Notes: generated from the sequence alone by a model not told the origin. A stretch of DNA of 17,542 nt from Streptomyces sp. NRRL WC-3549 (GCF_000721935.1 NZ_KL585397.1:3189-20730); one strand, 5' to 3'; counted from the stretch's first letter, positions 1-6,945 are shown. Translations and numbers: made by a program.

Positions 1-2
1 AG

Positions 3-21
3 AGATGTGTATAAGAGACAG
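3..21 (+). other. Nextera transposon mosaic-end adapter (artefact)
   Basis: Positions 3-21 read AGATGTGTATAAGAGACAG, the exact 19-bp Tn5/Nextera mosaic end used in tagmentation libraries. It lies at the very start of the window and is followed directly by in-frame permease sequence. It is untrimmed library adapter, not chromosomal DNA. It creates a false ATG at 7 and five adapter-encoded residues (MYKRQ) on the next gene. Confidence 0.97.
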
Positions 22-555
22 GTCCCGATGGTGGTCTCCGGCATCGTCTGGCGGCGCATCTTCGACCAGGACACCGGGGTCCTCAACTCCTTCCTCGGCA
101 CGTTCGGTCTCGGCGACACCCCCTGGCTGACCAGCACGAGCATGGCGCTGATCTCGGTGATCCTGGTGAACATCTGGATCGGCATCCCCTTCAACATGGT
201 GATCCTCTACGGCGGCCTCCAGGAGGTCCCCAAGGAGCTGCACGAGGCGGCCGCCCTCGACGGCGCCTCCGCCTGGCGTACGTTCCGCTCGGTGACGCTG
301 CCGGTGCTCAAGCCCGTCATCACCGTGGTGCTGGTGCTCGGCTTCATGTCGACGGTCAAGATCCTCGACCTGGTCCTCGCGCTCACCGACGGCGGACCGG
401 CCGACTCCACGCAGACCCTCGGCACCCTCACGTACCAGAACTCCTTCGTCCAGATGGACTTCGGTGCCGGTGCCGTGGTCGGCAACGTCCTGATCCTGAT
501 CTCCGCCGTCTTCGCGGTGTTCTACCTGCGGGCCAACCGCAACGAGGGGAAGTGA
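22..555 (+). CDS. Carbohydrate ABC transporter permease, MalF type (3' part only)
   Basis: This is the C-terminal 177 residues of a CUT1-family sugar importer inner-membrane subunit; the 5' part is missing because the contig begins here. The apparent ATG at 7 lies in adapter, so the real reading begins at the GTC at 22. The EAA loop that docks on the ATPase is visible at EVPKELHEAAALDG, followed by TFRSVTLPVLKP. Hydrophobic membrane segments flank it (ALISVILVNIWIGIPF, ITVVLVLGFMSTVKIL, VGNVLILISAVFAVFYL). The stop overlaps a GTG of the next permease by 4 bp. The two permeases would form the channel for a solute-binding protein encoded upstream of the window. The substrate cannot be read from the permease, but the downstream GH1 enzyme points to a beta-glucoside or cello-oligosaccharide. 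Family call is firm, substrate is inference. Confidence 0.92.
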   Translation, partial: VPMVVSGIVWRRIFDQDTGVLNSFLGTFGLGDTPWLTSTSMALISVILVNIWIGIPFNMVILYGGLQEVPKELHEAAALDGASAWRTFRSVTLPVLKPVITVVLVLGFMSTVKILDLVLALTDGGPADSTQTLGTLTYQNSFVQMDFGAGAVVGNVLILISAVFAVFYLRANRNEGK

Positions 556-560
556 CCGGC

Positions 561-1418
561 ATGGCGACCACCCCCCAGACCCCCGCCTCCCCGGCTCCCG
601 CAGTCACCCACCGGCCGAAGCGCCGCTGGGGTGCGACCGTCCTCGGCGTCGTCTTCCTCGCCGTGATGCTGTTCCCGCTGTACTGGATGATCAACACCGC
701 GCTGCAGCCGGACGCGTCACTGGTCGACGTGGCCCCGGTGCCGACGAGCCTGGACCTCTCCGGTTTCTCCTCGGCCCTCACCGACCAGGGCGCCAACCTG
801 CTGACCTCGCTGGCCGTGGCGCTCGGCGCGGTGGCCATCTGCCTGGCGATCTCCGCGCCCGCCGCCTACGGGCTGGCGCAGTTCGACCTGCGCGGCGGCA
901 AGACGATCGTCTTCGGCACGCTCATCACCCAGATGGTGCCGGGCATCGTCATCGCCAACGCCCTGTACAGCGCGTACGTCGATCTCGGCCTGGTCAACTC
1001 CTACTTCGGGCTGATGCTGGCGGACGCCTCGCTGGGCATCCCGTTCGCCATCGTGCTGATGCGCTCGTTCATGGTGTCCATCCCGCGCGAGGTCATCGAG
1101 GCCGCCGAGATGGACGGCGCCGGCCGCGTCCGCACGTTCGTCCGGGTCGTCCTGCCGATGAGCCGCAACTCCCTGATCACCGCCGGGCTCTTCTCGTTCC
1201 TGTACGCGTGGAGCGACTTCATGTTCGCGCTGACGCTGAACACCACGGACGACGTCAAGCCGATCACGCTGGGCATCTACCAGTACATCGGGGCGCACGT
1301 CGGCGACTGGGGTTCGGTCATGGCCGCCTCCGTGCTCTCCGCGGTGCCCGCCGCGGTCCTCCTCGTCCTGTCCCAGAAGTACATCGCCGCCGGGATCACC
1401 GGCGGTTCCGTCAAGTAG
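561..1418 (+). CDS. Carbohydrate ABC transporter permease, MalG type
   Basis: Second integral-membrane subunit of the same CUT1 importer, 285 residues from the ATG at 561. The in-frame GTG at 552 overlaps the previous stop as GTGA and would add three residues. ATG 561 is preferred because the purine-rich GAGGGGA (544-550) ends only one base before 552 but ten bases before 561. A cytoplasmic Pro/Lys/Arg-rich N-terminus is followed by the first membrane segment (VLGVVFLAVMLFPLYWM). The MalG-type EAA loop is at IPREVIEAAEMDGAGRVRTF, followed by VRVVLPMSRN. It ends with GITGGSVK, typical of the MalG class. Length is normal for the family. It should pair with the upstream permease, and an ATPase (in streptomycetes often a shared MsiK encoded elsewhere) would energise it. 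No ATPase gene is in the window. Confidence 0.93.
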   Translation: MATTPQTPASPAPAVTHRPKRRWGATVLGVVFLAVMLFPLYWMINTALQPDASLVDVAPVPTSLDLSGFSSALTDQGANLLTSLAVALGAVAICLAISAPAAYGLAQFDLRGGKTIVFGTLITQMVPGIVIANALYSAYVDLGLVNSYFGLMLADASLGIPFAIVLMRSFMVSIPREVIEAAEMDGAGRVRTFVRVVLPMSRNSLITAGLFSFLYAWSDFMFALTLNTTDDVKPITLGIYQYIGAHVGDWGSVMAASVLSAVPAAVLLVLSQKYIAAGITGGSVK

Positions 1419-1426
1419 GGGTTTCC

Positions 1427-2778
1427 ATGAGTGAGTTCCCGGTCTTCCCGTCCGGTTTCGTCTTCGGCGCGGCCACCGCCTCGTACCAGATCGAGGGCGC
1501 CGTGCGGGAGGACGGCCGAGGTCCGTCCATCTGGGACACCTACAGCCACACCCCCGGCCGCACGGACGGCGGTGACACGGGGGACGTGGCGTGCGACCAC
1601 TACCACCGCTACCCCGAGGACGTGGCGCTCCTGCGCGAGCTGGGCGTGGACTCGTACCGCTTCTCGGTCTCCTGGTCCCGTGTCCAGGCCGAGGGCAGCG
1701 GGGCGGTCAACCCGAAGGGGCTGGACTTCTACTCCCGGCTGGTCGACTCCCTCCTGGAGGCGGGCATCGAGCCGGCGGCCACCCTGTACCACTGGGACCT
1801 GCCGCAGGCCCTGGAGGACAAGGGCGGCTGGCGGGTACGGGAGACCGCTGAGCGGTTCGGCGAGTACACCGCGATCGTGGCCGAGCACCTGGGCGACCGG
1901 GTGCCGCGCTGGATCACCCTCAACGAGCCGTGGTGCAGCGCGTTCCTGGGGTACTCGGTGGGCCGGCACGCGCCGGGCGCCCAGGAGGGGCGCGGGGCGC
2001 TGGCCGCCGCGCACCACCTGCTGGTCGGTCACGGCCACGCGATGAACGCGCTGCGCGCGGCGGGGGTCCGCGAGGCGGGCATCACCCTGAACCTGGACCG
2101 CAACGTCCCGGCCACCGAGTCGGACGCGGACCTCGCGGCCGTCGTACGGGCCGACACCCAGCACAACCTGGTGTGGACCGAGCCGCTGCTCGCGGGCCGC
2201 TACCCGGCCACCGAGGAGGAGACCTGGGGCGAGCTGATCACCGGCCAGGACTTCCGCCGCGACGGTGACCTGGAGCTGATCTCCCAGCCGATGGACTTCC
2301 TCGGCATCAACTACTACCGGCCGATCGTGATCGCCGCCGCCCCGCACCGCGAGGCCGACCCGGCGCTGCGCGTGGCCACCGACAACCGGTACGCGGAGGG
2401 CGAGTACCCGGACGTCCGCAGGACCGCGATGGGCTGGCCGGTCGTCCCGCACACCTTCACCGACCTGCTGACGGCGCTGAAGCAGACCTACGGCGAGGCG
2501 CTGCCGCCGGTGCACATGCCGTCGGGACCGACGGCGCGATCCACGACGCGGACCGGGTGGAGTACCTGCGCACCCACCTGACGGCGCTGCGGACGGCCAT
2601 GGACGCGGGCGTCGACGTCCGGGGCTACTACGTGTGGTCGCTGCTGGACAACTTCGAGTGGGCGCTGGGGTACGCGAAGCGGTTCGGGATCATCCGGGTC
2701 GACTACGACACCCTGGAGCGCACCCCGAAGGACAGCTACCGCTGGTATCAGCAGCTGATCGCGGCGCACAAGGCCTGA
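1427..2778 (+). pseudogene. GH1 beta-glucosidase, frameshifted with catalytic nucleophile segment missing
   Basis: Family 1 glycoside hydrolase expected to cleave beta-glucosides in the cytoplasm after import. ATG 1427 has AGGGG at 1417-1421 and lies 8 bases after the permease stop. The N-terminal signature FVFGAATASYQIEGA and the acid/base motif TLNEPW are present. Reading is clean to PPVH (codon ending 2515). From 2518 a different frame resumes as AVGTDGAIHDADRVEYL and runs through the aglycone-side motif WSLLDNFEWALGY to the TGA at 2776. GH1 proteins normally have ITENG plus a few residues exactly here, and that Glu is the nucleophile. Two bases (AT, 2516-2517) remain of the Ile codon. About 28 bases appear lost (the length must be 1 modulo 3), which would give an original of about 459 residues. 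As written the product would be inactive. This could be true gene decay or an assembly error; proven adapter errors elsewhere make the latter plausible. Confidence 0.9.
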
Positions 2779-2790
2779 GGAGCGCGCGGG

Positions 2791-2844
2791 AGCGCGGCAG
2801 GGGCACGGTCCGGCCTGATCAGCCGACCGTGCCCCTGCGGCGCT
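2791..2844 (+). terminator. Hairpin terminator of the sugar operon
   Basis: A 20-bp inverted repeat with one mismatch (arms 2791-2810 and 2825-2844, loop 14 nt) starts 12 bases after the glucosidase stop. It has no U tract, as is usual for streptomycete terminators. Its core is GGCACGGTC paired with GACCGTGCC. Confidence 0.8.
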
Positions 2845-2856
2845 CCGCACATGGCA

Positions 2857-2893
2857 CCGTCCTGCCGGCCGCGTCGTGCGGCGGGCAGGACGG
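2857..2893 (-). terminator. Hairpin terminator of the GlsB-type gene
   Basis: A 15-bp inverted repeat with one mismatch (arms 2857-2871 and 2879-2893, 7-nt loop) lies 11 bases beyond the minus-strand stop at 2905. It sits next to the sugar-operon hairpin, so the convergent gap holds one terminator per direction. Confidence 0.7.
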
Positions 2894-2904
2894 CAGTGCG
2901 GGGG

Positions 2905-3165
2905 TCAGGTCCGTCGCCGGGCCCACACAGGCGTGACGAAGGCGATGAGGACCGCGGCGACACCGATCTGGAAGATGTGGCGGAGCCAGTCGATGCCCCC
3001 GGTGTCACGTACGCCGACACCGCTGGCGATCGCGTTGCCGACGAGGGCGCCGACGATACCGAGAAGAGTGGTCAGCCACAGGGGGATGGGCTGGCGACCG
3101 GGTACGACGAGCTTGGCCAGCACGCCGATGATGAGTCCCGCGATGATGGCCCACAGGAATGACAC
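2905..3165 (-). CDS. GlsB/YeaQ/YmgE-family (transglycosylase-associated) membrane protein
   Basis: A small 86-residue integral membrane protein. The start is the GTG at 3163-3165, fixed by a strong AGGAGG (plus strand 3173-3178) seven bases upstream; longer upstream reading frames lack such support. It begins SFLWAIIAGLIIGVLAKLVV, then a charged turn with PGRQ, then LTTLLGIVGALVGNAIA, and ends in a third hydrophobic stretch (IFQIGVAAVLIAF) and a basic tail (ARRRT). The Gly-rich three-helix pattern and the conserved ...AKL(V/I)xPG turn are typical of the GlsB/YeaQ/YmgE family. These proteins are linked to envelope stress, with no proven biochemical activity. It is transcribed away from the YihY-type gene, sharing a 137-bp divergent promoter region. 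Confidence 0.9.
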   Translation of the reverse strand: MSFLWAIIAGLIIGVLAKLVVPGRQPIPLWLTTLLGIVGALVGNAIASGVGVRDTGGIDWLRHIFQIGVAAVLIAFVTPVWARRRT

Positions 3166-3172
3166 GACAAGT

Positions 3173-3178
3173 CCTCCT
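3173..3178 (-). promoter_or_regulatory. Ribosome binding site fixing the GlsB-type start
   Basis: A consensus AGGAGG on the minus strand, seven bases before the GTG at 3165. It rules out the longer frame that begins at 3369. Confidence 0.85.
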
Positions 3179-3268
3179 CTAGCTCTGCCCTGAACGTTTC
3201 GGGAAGCTACAGCCCACATGCCCGGCACGCCCTGGCCTATGCCCCGTTCACCCGGCGGGGAAAATTCC

Positions 3269-3293
3269 GTTTCCGTCGTCCCGGGGCGGTTAC
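3269..3293 (+). promoter_or_regulatory. Candidate sigma-B-like promoter of the YihY-type gene
   Basis: GTTT (3269-3272), 15 bases, then GGTTAC (3288-3293) resembles the streptomycete general-stress promoter pattern GNTT-N14-16-GGGTAC with one mismatch in the -10. A start about 7-9 bases downstream would give a nearly leaderless transcript, consistent with the weak ribosome site before ATG 3303. Confidence 0.4.
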
Positions 3294-3302
3294 CGGAATC
3301 CC

Positions 3303-4394
3303 ATGGCACGGACACCGCAACCCCAGCAGCCCCGCCCCGCCCCCGGCGGCATCCCCGGACACCGCGCACCCGACGACCGCGTGCACGGCACGGGTGAGGA
3401 CGTACCGGATCCGGATCTCGTCGGGCCGGGACCGGAGGTGGAGCGCAACGCCCCCGACGAACCGACCGCCATGCCCAGCGCGTCGTGGTGGGCGGTACTG
3501 AAGCGCACGGTACGGGAGTTCGCGGACGACGAGCTCGCCGACCGGGCCGCCGCCCTGACCTACTACGGCGTGCTGTCGCTCTTCCCCGCCCTGCTGCTGC
3601 TGGTGTCCCTGCTGGGCGTCGCGGGTGAGTCCGCCACCCGGCAGGTGATGGACAACCTGGAGAACCTCGCCCCCGGCCCGGTCCGGGACATCCTGTCCGA
3701 CGCCGTGGAGCAGTTGCAGGGCAAGGGCGGCACGGGTTCCCTGATGGCCGTCGTCGGTCTGGTGCTGGCCCTCTGGTCGGCCTCCGGCTACATCGGGGCG
3801 TTCATCCGTTCCGCCAACGCCCTCTACGACATGCCCGAGGGGCGGCCCGTCTGGAAGGTGCTGCCGCTGCGCCTCGGGCTGACGGTGACCCTCATGGTGC
3901 TGGCGGTCGTCAGCGCGCTGATCGTGGTCTTCACCGGCCCCCTCGCCCGGCGGGCCGGTTCCGCGCTCGGAATCGGCGACACCGCCATGACGGCGTGGTC
4001 GATCGCCAAGTGGCCGGTTCTGGTCCTGCTCGTCGTCGCCATGATCGCGCTCCTGTACTGGGCCGCGCCCAACGCACGGGGCCGAGGCTTCCGGTGGGTG
4101 ACCCCGGGCAGCCTCGTCGCGCTGCTGCTCTGGATGCTCGCCTCCGGCGGCTTCGCCCTGTACGTGGCGTCCTTCTCCTCGTACAACAAGACGTACGGCG
4201 CCCTCGCCGGTGTGATCGTCTTCCTCGTGTGGCTGTGGATCACCAACCTGGCGATCCTGCTCGGCCTCGAATTCGACGCGGAGATGGCACGCCAGCGCGC
4301 CATCGACGGCGGTCTCCCCGCGACCGAGGAGCCGTACGTCGAGCCCCGCGACACGGCCAGGTGGTCCGAGGAGGACCTGCGCCACCTCGACTGA
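3303..4394 (+). CDS. YihY/BrkB-family inner-membrane protein
   Basis: A 363-residue multi-pass membrane protein of the YihY/virulence factor BrkB family (formerly annotated as ribonuclease BN); function unproven. Residues 1-60 are a Pro- and Asp-rich cytoplasmic extension. The family core then begins with the hallmark FADDELADRAAALTYYGVLSLFPALLLL. Further membrane helices follow, including SLMAVVGLVLALWSASGYIGAF, VTLMVLAVVSALIVVF and VLVLLVVAMIALLYW. The family motif SYNKTYGALAGVIVFLVWLWITNLAILLG is followed by the conserved acidic LEFDAEM. Start ATG 3303 has only a weak GGAA upstream. An in-frame ATG at 3471 would remove the extension and is the main alternative. Membership of the family is clear. 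Confidence 0.92.
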   Translation: MARTPQPQQPRPAPGGIPGHRAPDDRVHGTGEDVPDPDLVGPGPEVERNAPDEPTAMPSASWWAVLKRTVREFADDELADRAAALTYYGVLSLFPALLLLVSLLGVAGESATRQVMDNLENLAPGPVRDILSDAVEQLQGKGGTGSLMAVVGLVLALWSASGYIGAFIRSANALYDMPEGRPVWKVLPLRLGLTVTLMVLAVVSALIVVFTGPLARRAGSALGIGDTAMTAWSIAKWPVLVLLVVAMIALLYWAAPNARGRGFRWVTPGSLVALLLWMLASGGFALYVASFSSYNKTYGALAGVIVFLVWLWITNLAILLGLEFDAEMARQRAIDGGLPATEEPYVEPRDTARWSEEDLRHLD

Positions 4395-4418
4395 GCCGGG
4401 GTACGCCGCGCCTCGTCC

Positions 4419-4661
4419 TCAACTCCCCCTCGGTACCTCGACGTCGTAGACCAGCGCGTACACGATGTCCCGGGCCTGGCGTAGGTCGTAGCCCGTCGTG
4501 TCCACGATCACCTTGAGCGCCCGGATGGTGTCGCCCCCCAGCATGAACATGCGCGCGTCGGCCTGCGCCTCCTCCGGCACGGGCAGGACACGGGCTCGCC
4601 GTGGATCCACGCTCCGCGGGATCCTCGGCAGCCCGCCCTCCCTTTTTCTTCCCCCAAACAC
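4419..4661 (-). CDS. Small protein with ribosomal L7/L12 C-terminal-like segment
   Basis: 80 residues. The GTG start at 4661 is supported by GGAGG on the minus strand (plus 4668-4672) at a spacing of six. The N-terminal half (FGGRKREGGLPRIPRSVDP) is basic and Pro-rich. The C-terminal half (GGDTIRALKVIVDTTGYDLRQARDIVYAL) has the spacing of the L7/L12 C-terminal fold, compared with KxxVIKxVRExTGLGLKEAKDLV. That fold is common in small actinomycete hypothetical proteins. It lacks the L7/L12 N-terminal dimerisation domain and is not in a ribosomal operon, so it is not L7/L12 itself. Specific function unknown. It converges on the YihY-type gene with a 24-base gap. Confidence 0.72.
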   Translation of the reverse strand: MFGGRKREGGLPRIPRSVDPRRARVLPVPEEAQADARMFMLGGDTIRALKVIVDTTGYDLRQARDIVYALVYDVEVPRGS

Positions 4662-4976
4662 CTTCGGCCTCCAGTCCTTCTCCCGTACGCCCCGTTCGTG
4701 GGGCGCATCCTATGCGGACGGGCGTTCAGGCGCGCTGGACGCCCTCGCCAGGGTGCCGGCCGTGCTCGCGGGCGACTTCGCCGACCTGCGGCCCGCTCCC
4801 GCCCTGCCGGAACTTGCCGGTGCGGCACCTGAGTTGAGCCGGACCCGTACGTGTTCACGGAAGCTCCCCATCTGCCCGGAACCCTTCGTCGGGGCGCGGC
4901 CGTCCTCCTCTCCGTAAGTTGCACAGAGCCGGCGGCCGGCCTGCCCCGGCCCGGCTCCGTCCGTGAGGAGATGTAC
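4662..4976. other. Divergent intergenic region, no gene recognised
   Basis: 315 bases separating the minus-strand L7/L12-like gene from the plus-strand exported-protein gene. Reading frames cross it, but none shows a recognisable start, ribosome site or family. It should hold both divergent promoters; only an ECF-type candidate at 4878-4904 is visible. Confidence 0.5.
4878..4904 (+). promoter_or_regulatory. Candidate ECF-sigma promoter for the exported small protein
   Basis: GGAAC (4878-4882) is followed after 18 bases by CGTC (4901-4904). This resembles streptomycete ECF (SigE-like) promoters, which have a GGAAC -35 and a CGTC-type -10. It would give a leader of roughly 65 bases before GTG 4977. 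Short motifs of this kind occur by chance in GC-rich DNA. Confidence 0.3.
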
Positions 4977-5225
4977 GTGAAGTCATGGCGTTCCCGTATC
5001 GCCGCTGCCGCCGTCGTCGGCGCCGCGGCGGTCACCATCCCGCTGACCGCGGGTTCCGCGTCTGCCGTGGTCACCGATCCCGATGGCTTCCACCTGGCCG
5101 GCGGCACCCGGACCCACGACGAATGCCAGCTGGAGGGCCGGCTCGACCTCGAGCAGAACGGGTACACCGAGTTCCAGTGCCGCTGGAACCCGAGCACGCT
5201 CTTCTGGGAGGAGTGGGTCCGCTGA
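4977..5225 (+). CDS. Small exported protein with signal peptide and one cysteine pair
   Basis: 82 residues from GTG 4977, chosen because AGGAG (4966-4970) is six bases upstream. The ATG at 4971 abuts that AGGAG and is too close. It has a classical Sec signal: basic KSWRSRIA, a hydrophobic stretch AAAVVGAAAVTIPL, and a likely cleavage after AGSASA. The predicted mature chain is about 52 residues. It contains two Cys, in DECQL and FQCRW, which could form one disulphide, and ends in an aromatic/acidic tail (FWEEWVR). I do not recognise the family. Such short secreted proteins are common in Streptomyces and mostly uncharacterised. A perfect palindrome 23 bases after the stop probably terminates it. 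Confidence 0.72.
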   Translation: MKSWRSRIAAAAVVGAAAVTIPLTAGSASAVVTDPDGFHLAGGTRTHDECQLEGRLDLEQNGYTEFQCRWNPSTLFWEEWVR

Positions 5226-5248
5226 GCGGACCGCCCGACGCGAGGAAC

Positions 5249-5270
5249 GCGCTCCCCGGCCGGGGAGCGC
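5249..5270 (+). terminator. Perfect 22-bp palindrome after the exported small protein gene
   Basis: GCGCTCCCCGG followed immediately by its exact reverse complement. It would fold as a GC-only hairpin with a minimal loop, 23 bases downstream of the stop at 5225. Probable terminator. Confidence 0.65.
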
Positions 5271-5292
5271 TGTCCGAGGGCCGCGGGGACGG

Positions 5293-5346
5293 CCACGGGC
5301 GGTGACAGGCCGGGGGGGCGACCACGGGCGGTGACAGGCCGGGGGG
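5293..5346. repeat. Two direct copies of a 25-bp sequence, period 29
   Basis: Identical 25-bp copies at 5293-5317 and 5322-5346, beginning CCACGGGCGGTGACAGG and ending in a G run. Four bases separate them. No function is evident. Confidence 0.85.
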
Positions 5347-5351
5347 ACGGG

Positions 5352-5389
5352 CACCGGTCGGTGACCGTCGGATCGGTCACCGACCGGTG
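5352..5389 (-). terminator. Perfect 16-bp-arm hairpin downstream of the ROK gene
   Basis: Arms 5352-5367 (CACCGGTCGGTGACCG) and 5374-5389 are exact reverse complements with a 6-nt loop. It lies in the convergent gap and could stop transcription from either side. It is about 285 bases past the ROK stop, so assignment to that gene is uncertain. Confidence 0.55.
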
Positions 5390-5450
5390 GAGCCCGGGAG
5401 CCGGACGGCCGCGCCGGATCGCGAGGCGGCATCCGGGCCGGTTGTCCTCG

Positions 5451-5530
5451 TGCCCGCGGGCCCTGGTACCCGCGGGTCCTGGTGCCCGCGGGTCCTGGTA
5501 CCCGCGGGCCCTGGTACCCGCCGGTGCTCG
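5451..5530. repeat. 16-bp tandem repeat, four good copies and one degenerate copy
   Basis: Units begin at 5451, 5467, 5483, 5499 and 5515 with consensus T(A/G)CCCGCGGG(T/C)CCTGG. The first four differ only at positions 2 and 11; the fifth has three further mismatches. Each intact unit carries the self-complementary core CCCGCGGG. There are no unique spacers, so this is a minisatellite and not a CRISPR. Confidence 0.92.
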
Positions 5531-5674
5531 GGTCCGCGCGGTGCCCGGCGGCTCTGCCCGCGGGGCCGGTGTGCGCCGACCCTCCATTACCTCGCTGCAT
5601 GCACGGCAACCGCGTCCCGAGGGGGAGTCGGAGTTCTCGCCCCGGGTTCCGTGCCTCCGGTACCCGCCGAGGTC

Positions 5675-6945
5675 TCAACGCACCGCGTAGGCCGCCGGGT
5701 TCTCCATCACCTCGTACATCACCCGGGCCGCCGCGCCCCGGGCCGCGTCGCCGGAGCGGGACGAGGCCCGCAGTCGGCTGCCGCCCGCGTGCCAGCGGCC
5801 CGAGACGACCCGGGCGGTGAGCTGGGCGTCGGCGGACCGCTCCAGCCACGGCATCAGGGTGCGGTAGATCCCGCCCAGCACGACCGCCTCGGGGTCGAAG
5901 AGGTTGACCGCCCCGGCCAGGACCACCCCCAGCCGGTCCCCCGCCGTGGCCAGGGCCTCGACGGCCCGCGCCTCCCCGGCGGCCGCGCGCTGTTCCAGCT
6001 CCGCGATGCCCCGTACGCCCAGGTCCGGGTCGATGCCGGCGGCCGTGAGGAGGGCGCCCCGGCCGGCGTACTGCTCCAGGCAGCCGTGCGCCCCGCACCG
6101 GCACAGGGGTCCCTGCGGATCGACGACCACGTGGCCGATCTCGCCCGCGAAACCGTGGGCGCCCCGCAGCATCTGACCGTTCACGACGAGCGCGCCGCCC
6201 ACGCCGATCTCACCGGTGAGATAGAGGAAGGTGCGCAGGCCGCCGAGTCCGCCGAACCAGTACTCGGCCAGGGCCGCCAGGTTGGCCTCGTTGTCGGAGC
6301 CGACGGGCAGTGCGCGCCCGGCCGGGCGCAGCGTCCCGAGGGCCTGCCCGAAGATGCCTTCGGCGGCGACCCGGCTCCAGCCGAGGTTGGGCGCCTGGCG
6401 GACGACACCGCCGGAGACGAGGCCGGGCAGGGCCAGTTCGACGCCGACGACGCGCAGGTGCTGTTCGCGGGTGGAGCCGATGACCCGGTTGGTGAGCCGG
6501 GCGGCGTGGGCGAGGACCTCGGCGGGCGGGACGCCTCGGTGGTCGGTGTGTTCGGTGACCCGGACCCGGTCCGTGCCGGTGAGGTCGACGGCGCAGACCG
6601 ACACGTAGTCGATGTTGATCTCCACCCCGAGCCCGGCCGGCCCGGTCCGGGAGAGGGTGAGGACGGTGCCGGGACGTCCGGCGGATCCGCTGGAGGTCTT
6701 GCCCGACTCGCTGAGGCAGCCGAGTCCGAGGAGCTCCTCGCCGCGGGAGGAGACCTGTCTCTTAGTCCGAGGAGCTCCTCGACGAGGGAGGAGACGGCGG
6801 CCCGGGTGAGTCCGACGAGGCTCGCCACCCTCGCCCGGGTGACCTCGCCCTCCTCGCGCACGGTGCGCAGCACGAGGCTGAGGTTGTGGCGTCGCACGGA
6901 CTCGTGCCCGGCCTTGGCCGCCGGTGAGGTGAGGGACTTGTTCAT
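5675..6945 (-). CDS. ROK-family transcriptional regulator (frame broken by a 41-bp adapter-linked duplication)
   Basis: A sugar-responsive repressor/kinase-fold protein. ATG 6945 opens MNKSLTSPAAKAG. A winged-HTH follows at about residues 20-60 (NLSLVLRTVREEG, then VTRARVASLVGLTRAAVSSL). The frame then shifts at 6723-6795. The second frame continues GCLSESGKTSSGSAGRPGTV, the ROK core GLGVEINIDYVSVCAVDL, the sugar/catalytic loop SDNEANLAALAE, GEIGH, and the zinc motif CRCGAHGCLE. It ends MYEVMENPAAYAVR. The span is 1271 bases; removing 41 leaves 1230, exactly 410 codons (409 residues), the normal ROK-repressor length. Lacking a strict DxGxT phosphate motif (it has VEINIDY), it is a regulator rather than a glucokinase. 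It may control the nearby sugar operon, but that is inference from proximity. I regard the gene as intact in the organism. Confidence 0.92.
6723..6795. repeat. Adapter-linked 32-bp duplication (assembly artefact)
   Basis: Copies 6723-6754 and 6764-6795 share 30 of 32 bases and are separated by CTGTCTCTT (6755-6763). With the next A this is CTGTCTCTTA, the first 10 bases of the reverse-complement Nextera mosaic end. The right copy encodes the expected HTH end SSLVEELLGL on the minus strand. The left copy encodes SSRGEELLGL through two substitutions, as a poor read end would. Confidence 0.93.

Larger units (their letters stand above)
5226..5674. other. 450-base non-coding stretch rich in repeats
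   Basis: It lies between the stop of the exported small protein gene (plus) and the stop of the ROK gene (minus). In order it holds a perfect palindrome (5249-5270), two copies of a 25-bp direct repeat (5293-5317, 5322-5346), a perfect 16-bp-arm hairpin (5352-5389), and a 16-bp tandem repeat (5451-5530). Open frames crossing it are low-complexity Pro/Arg/Gly products and I call none of them genes. Confidence 0.75.

Noticed and set aside
7..21. ATG at 7 as the permease start
   Set aside because: It lies entirely in the Nextera mosaic end; a MalF-type permease needs about 100 more N-terminal residues.
1427..2778. Naming the sugar genes cebF, cebG and bglC
   Set aside because: Order matches the cellobiose locus, but the glucosidase sequence differs from the BglC I remember and no cebR or cebE is visible, so symbols were withheld.
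5451..5530. CRISPR array
   Set aside because: The 16-bp units are contiguous with no unique spacers, and there are no cas genes.
6723..6795. Programmed frameshift or recent tandem duplication in the ROK gene
   Set aside because: The nine bases between the copies are adapter sequence and there is no slippery site; an assembly join explains it better.
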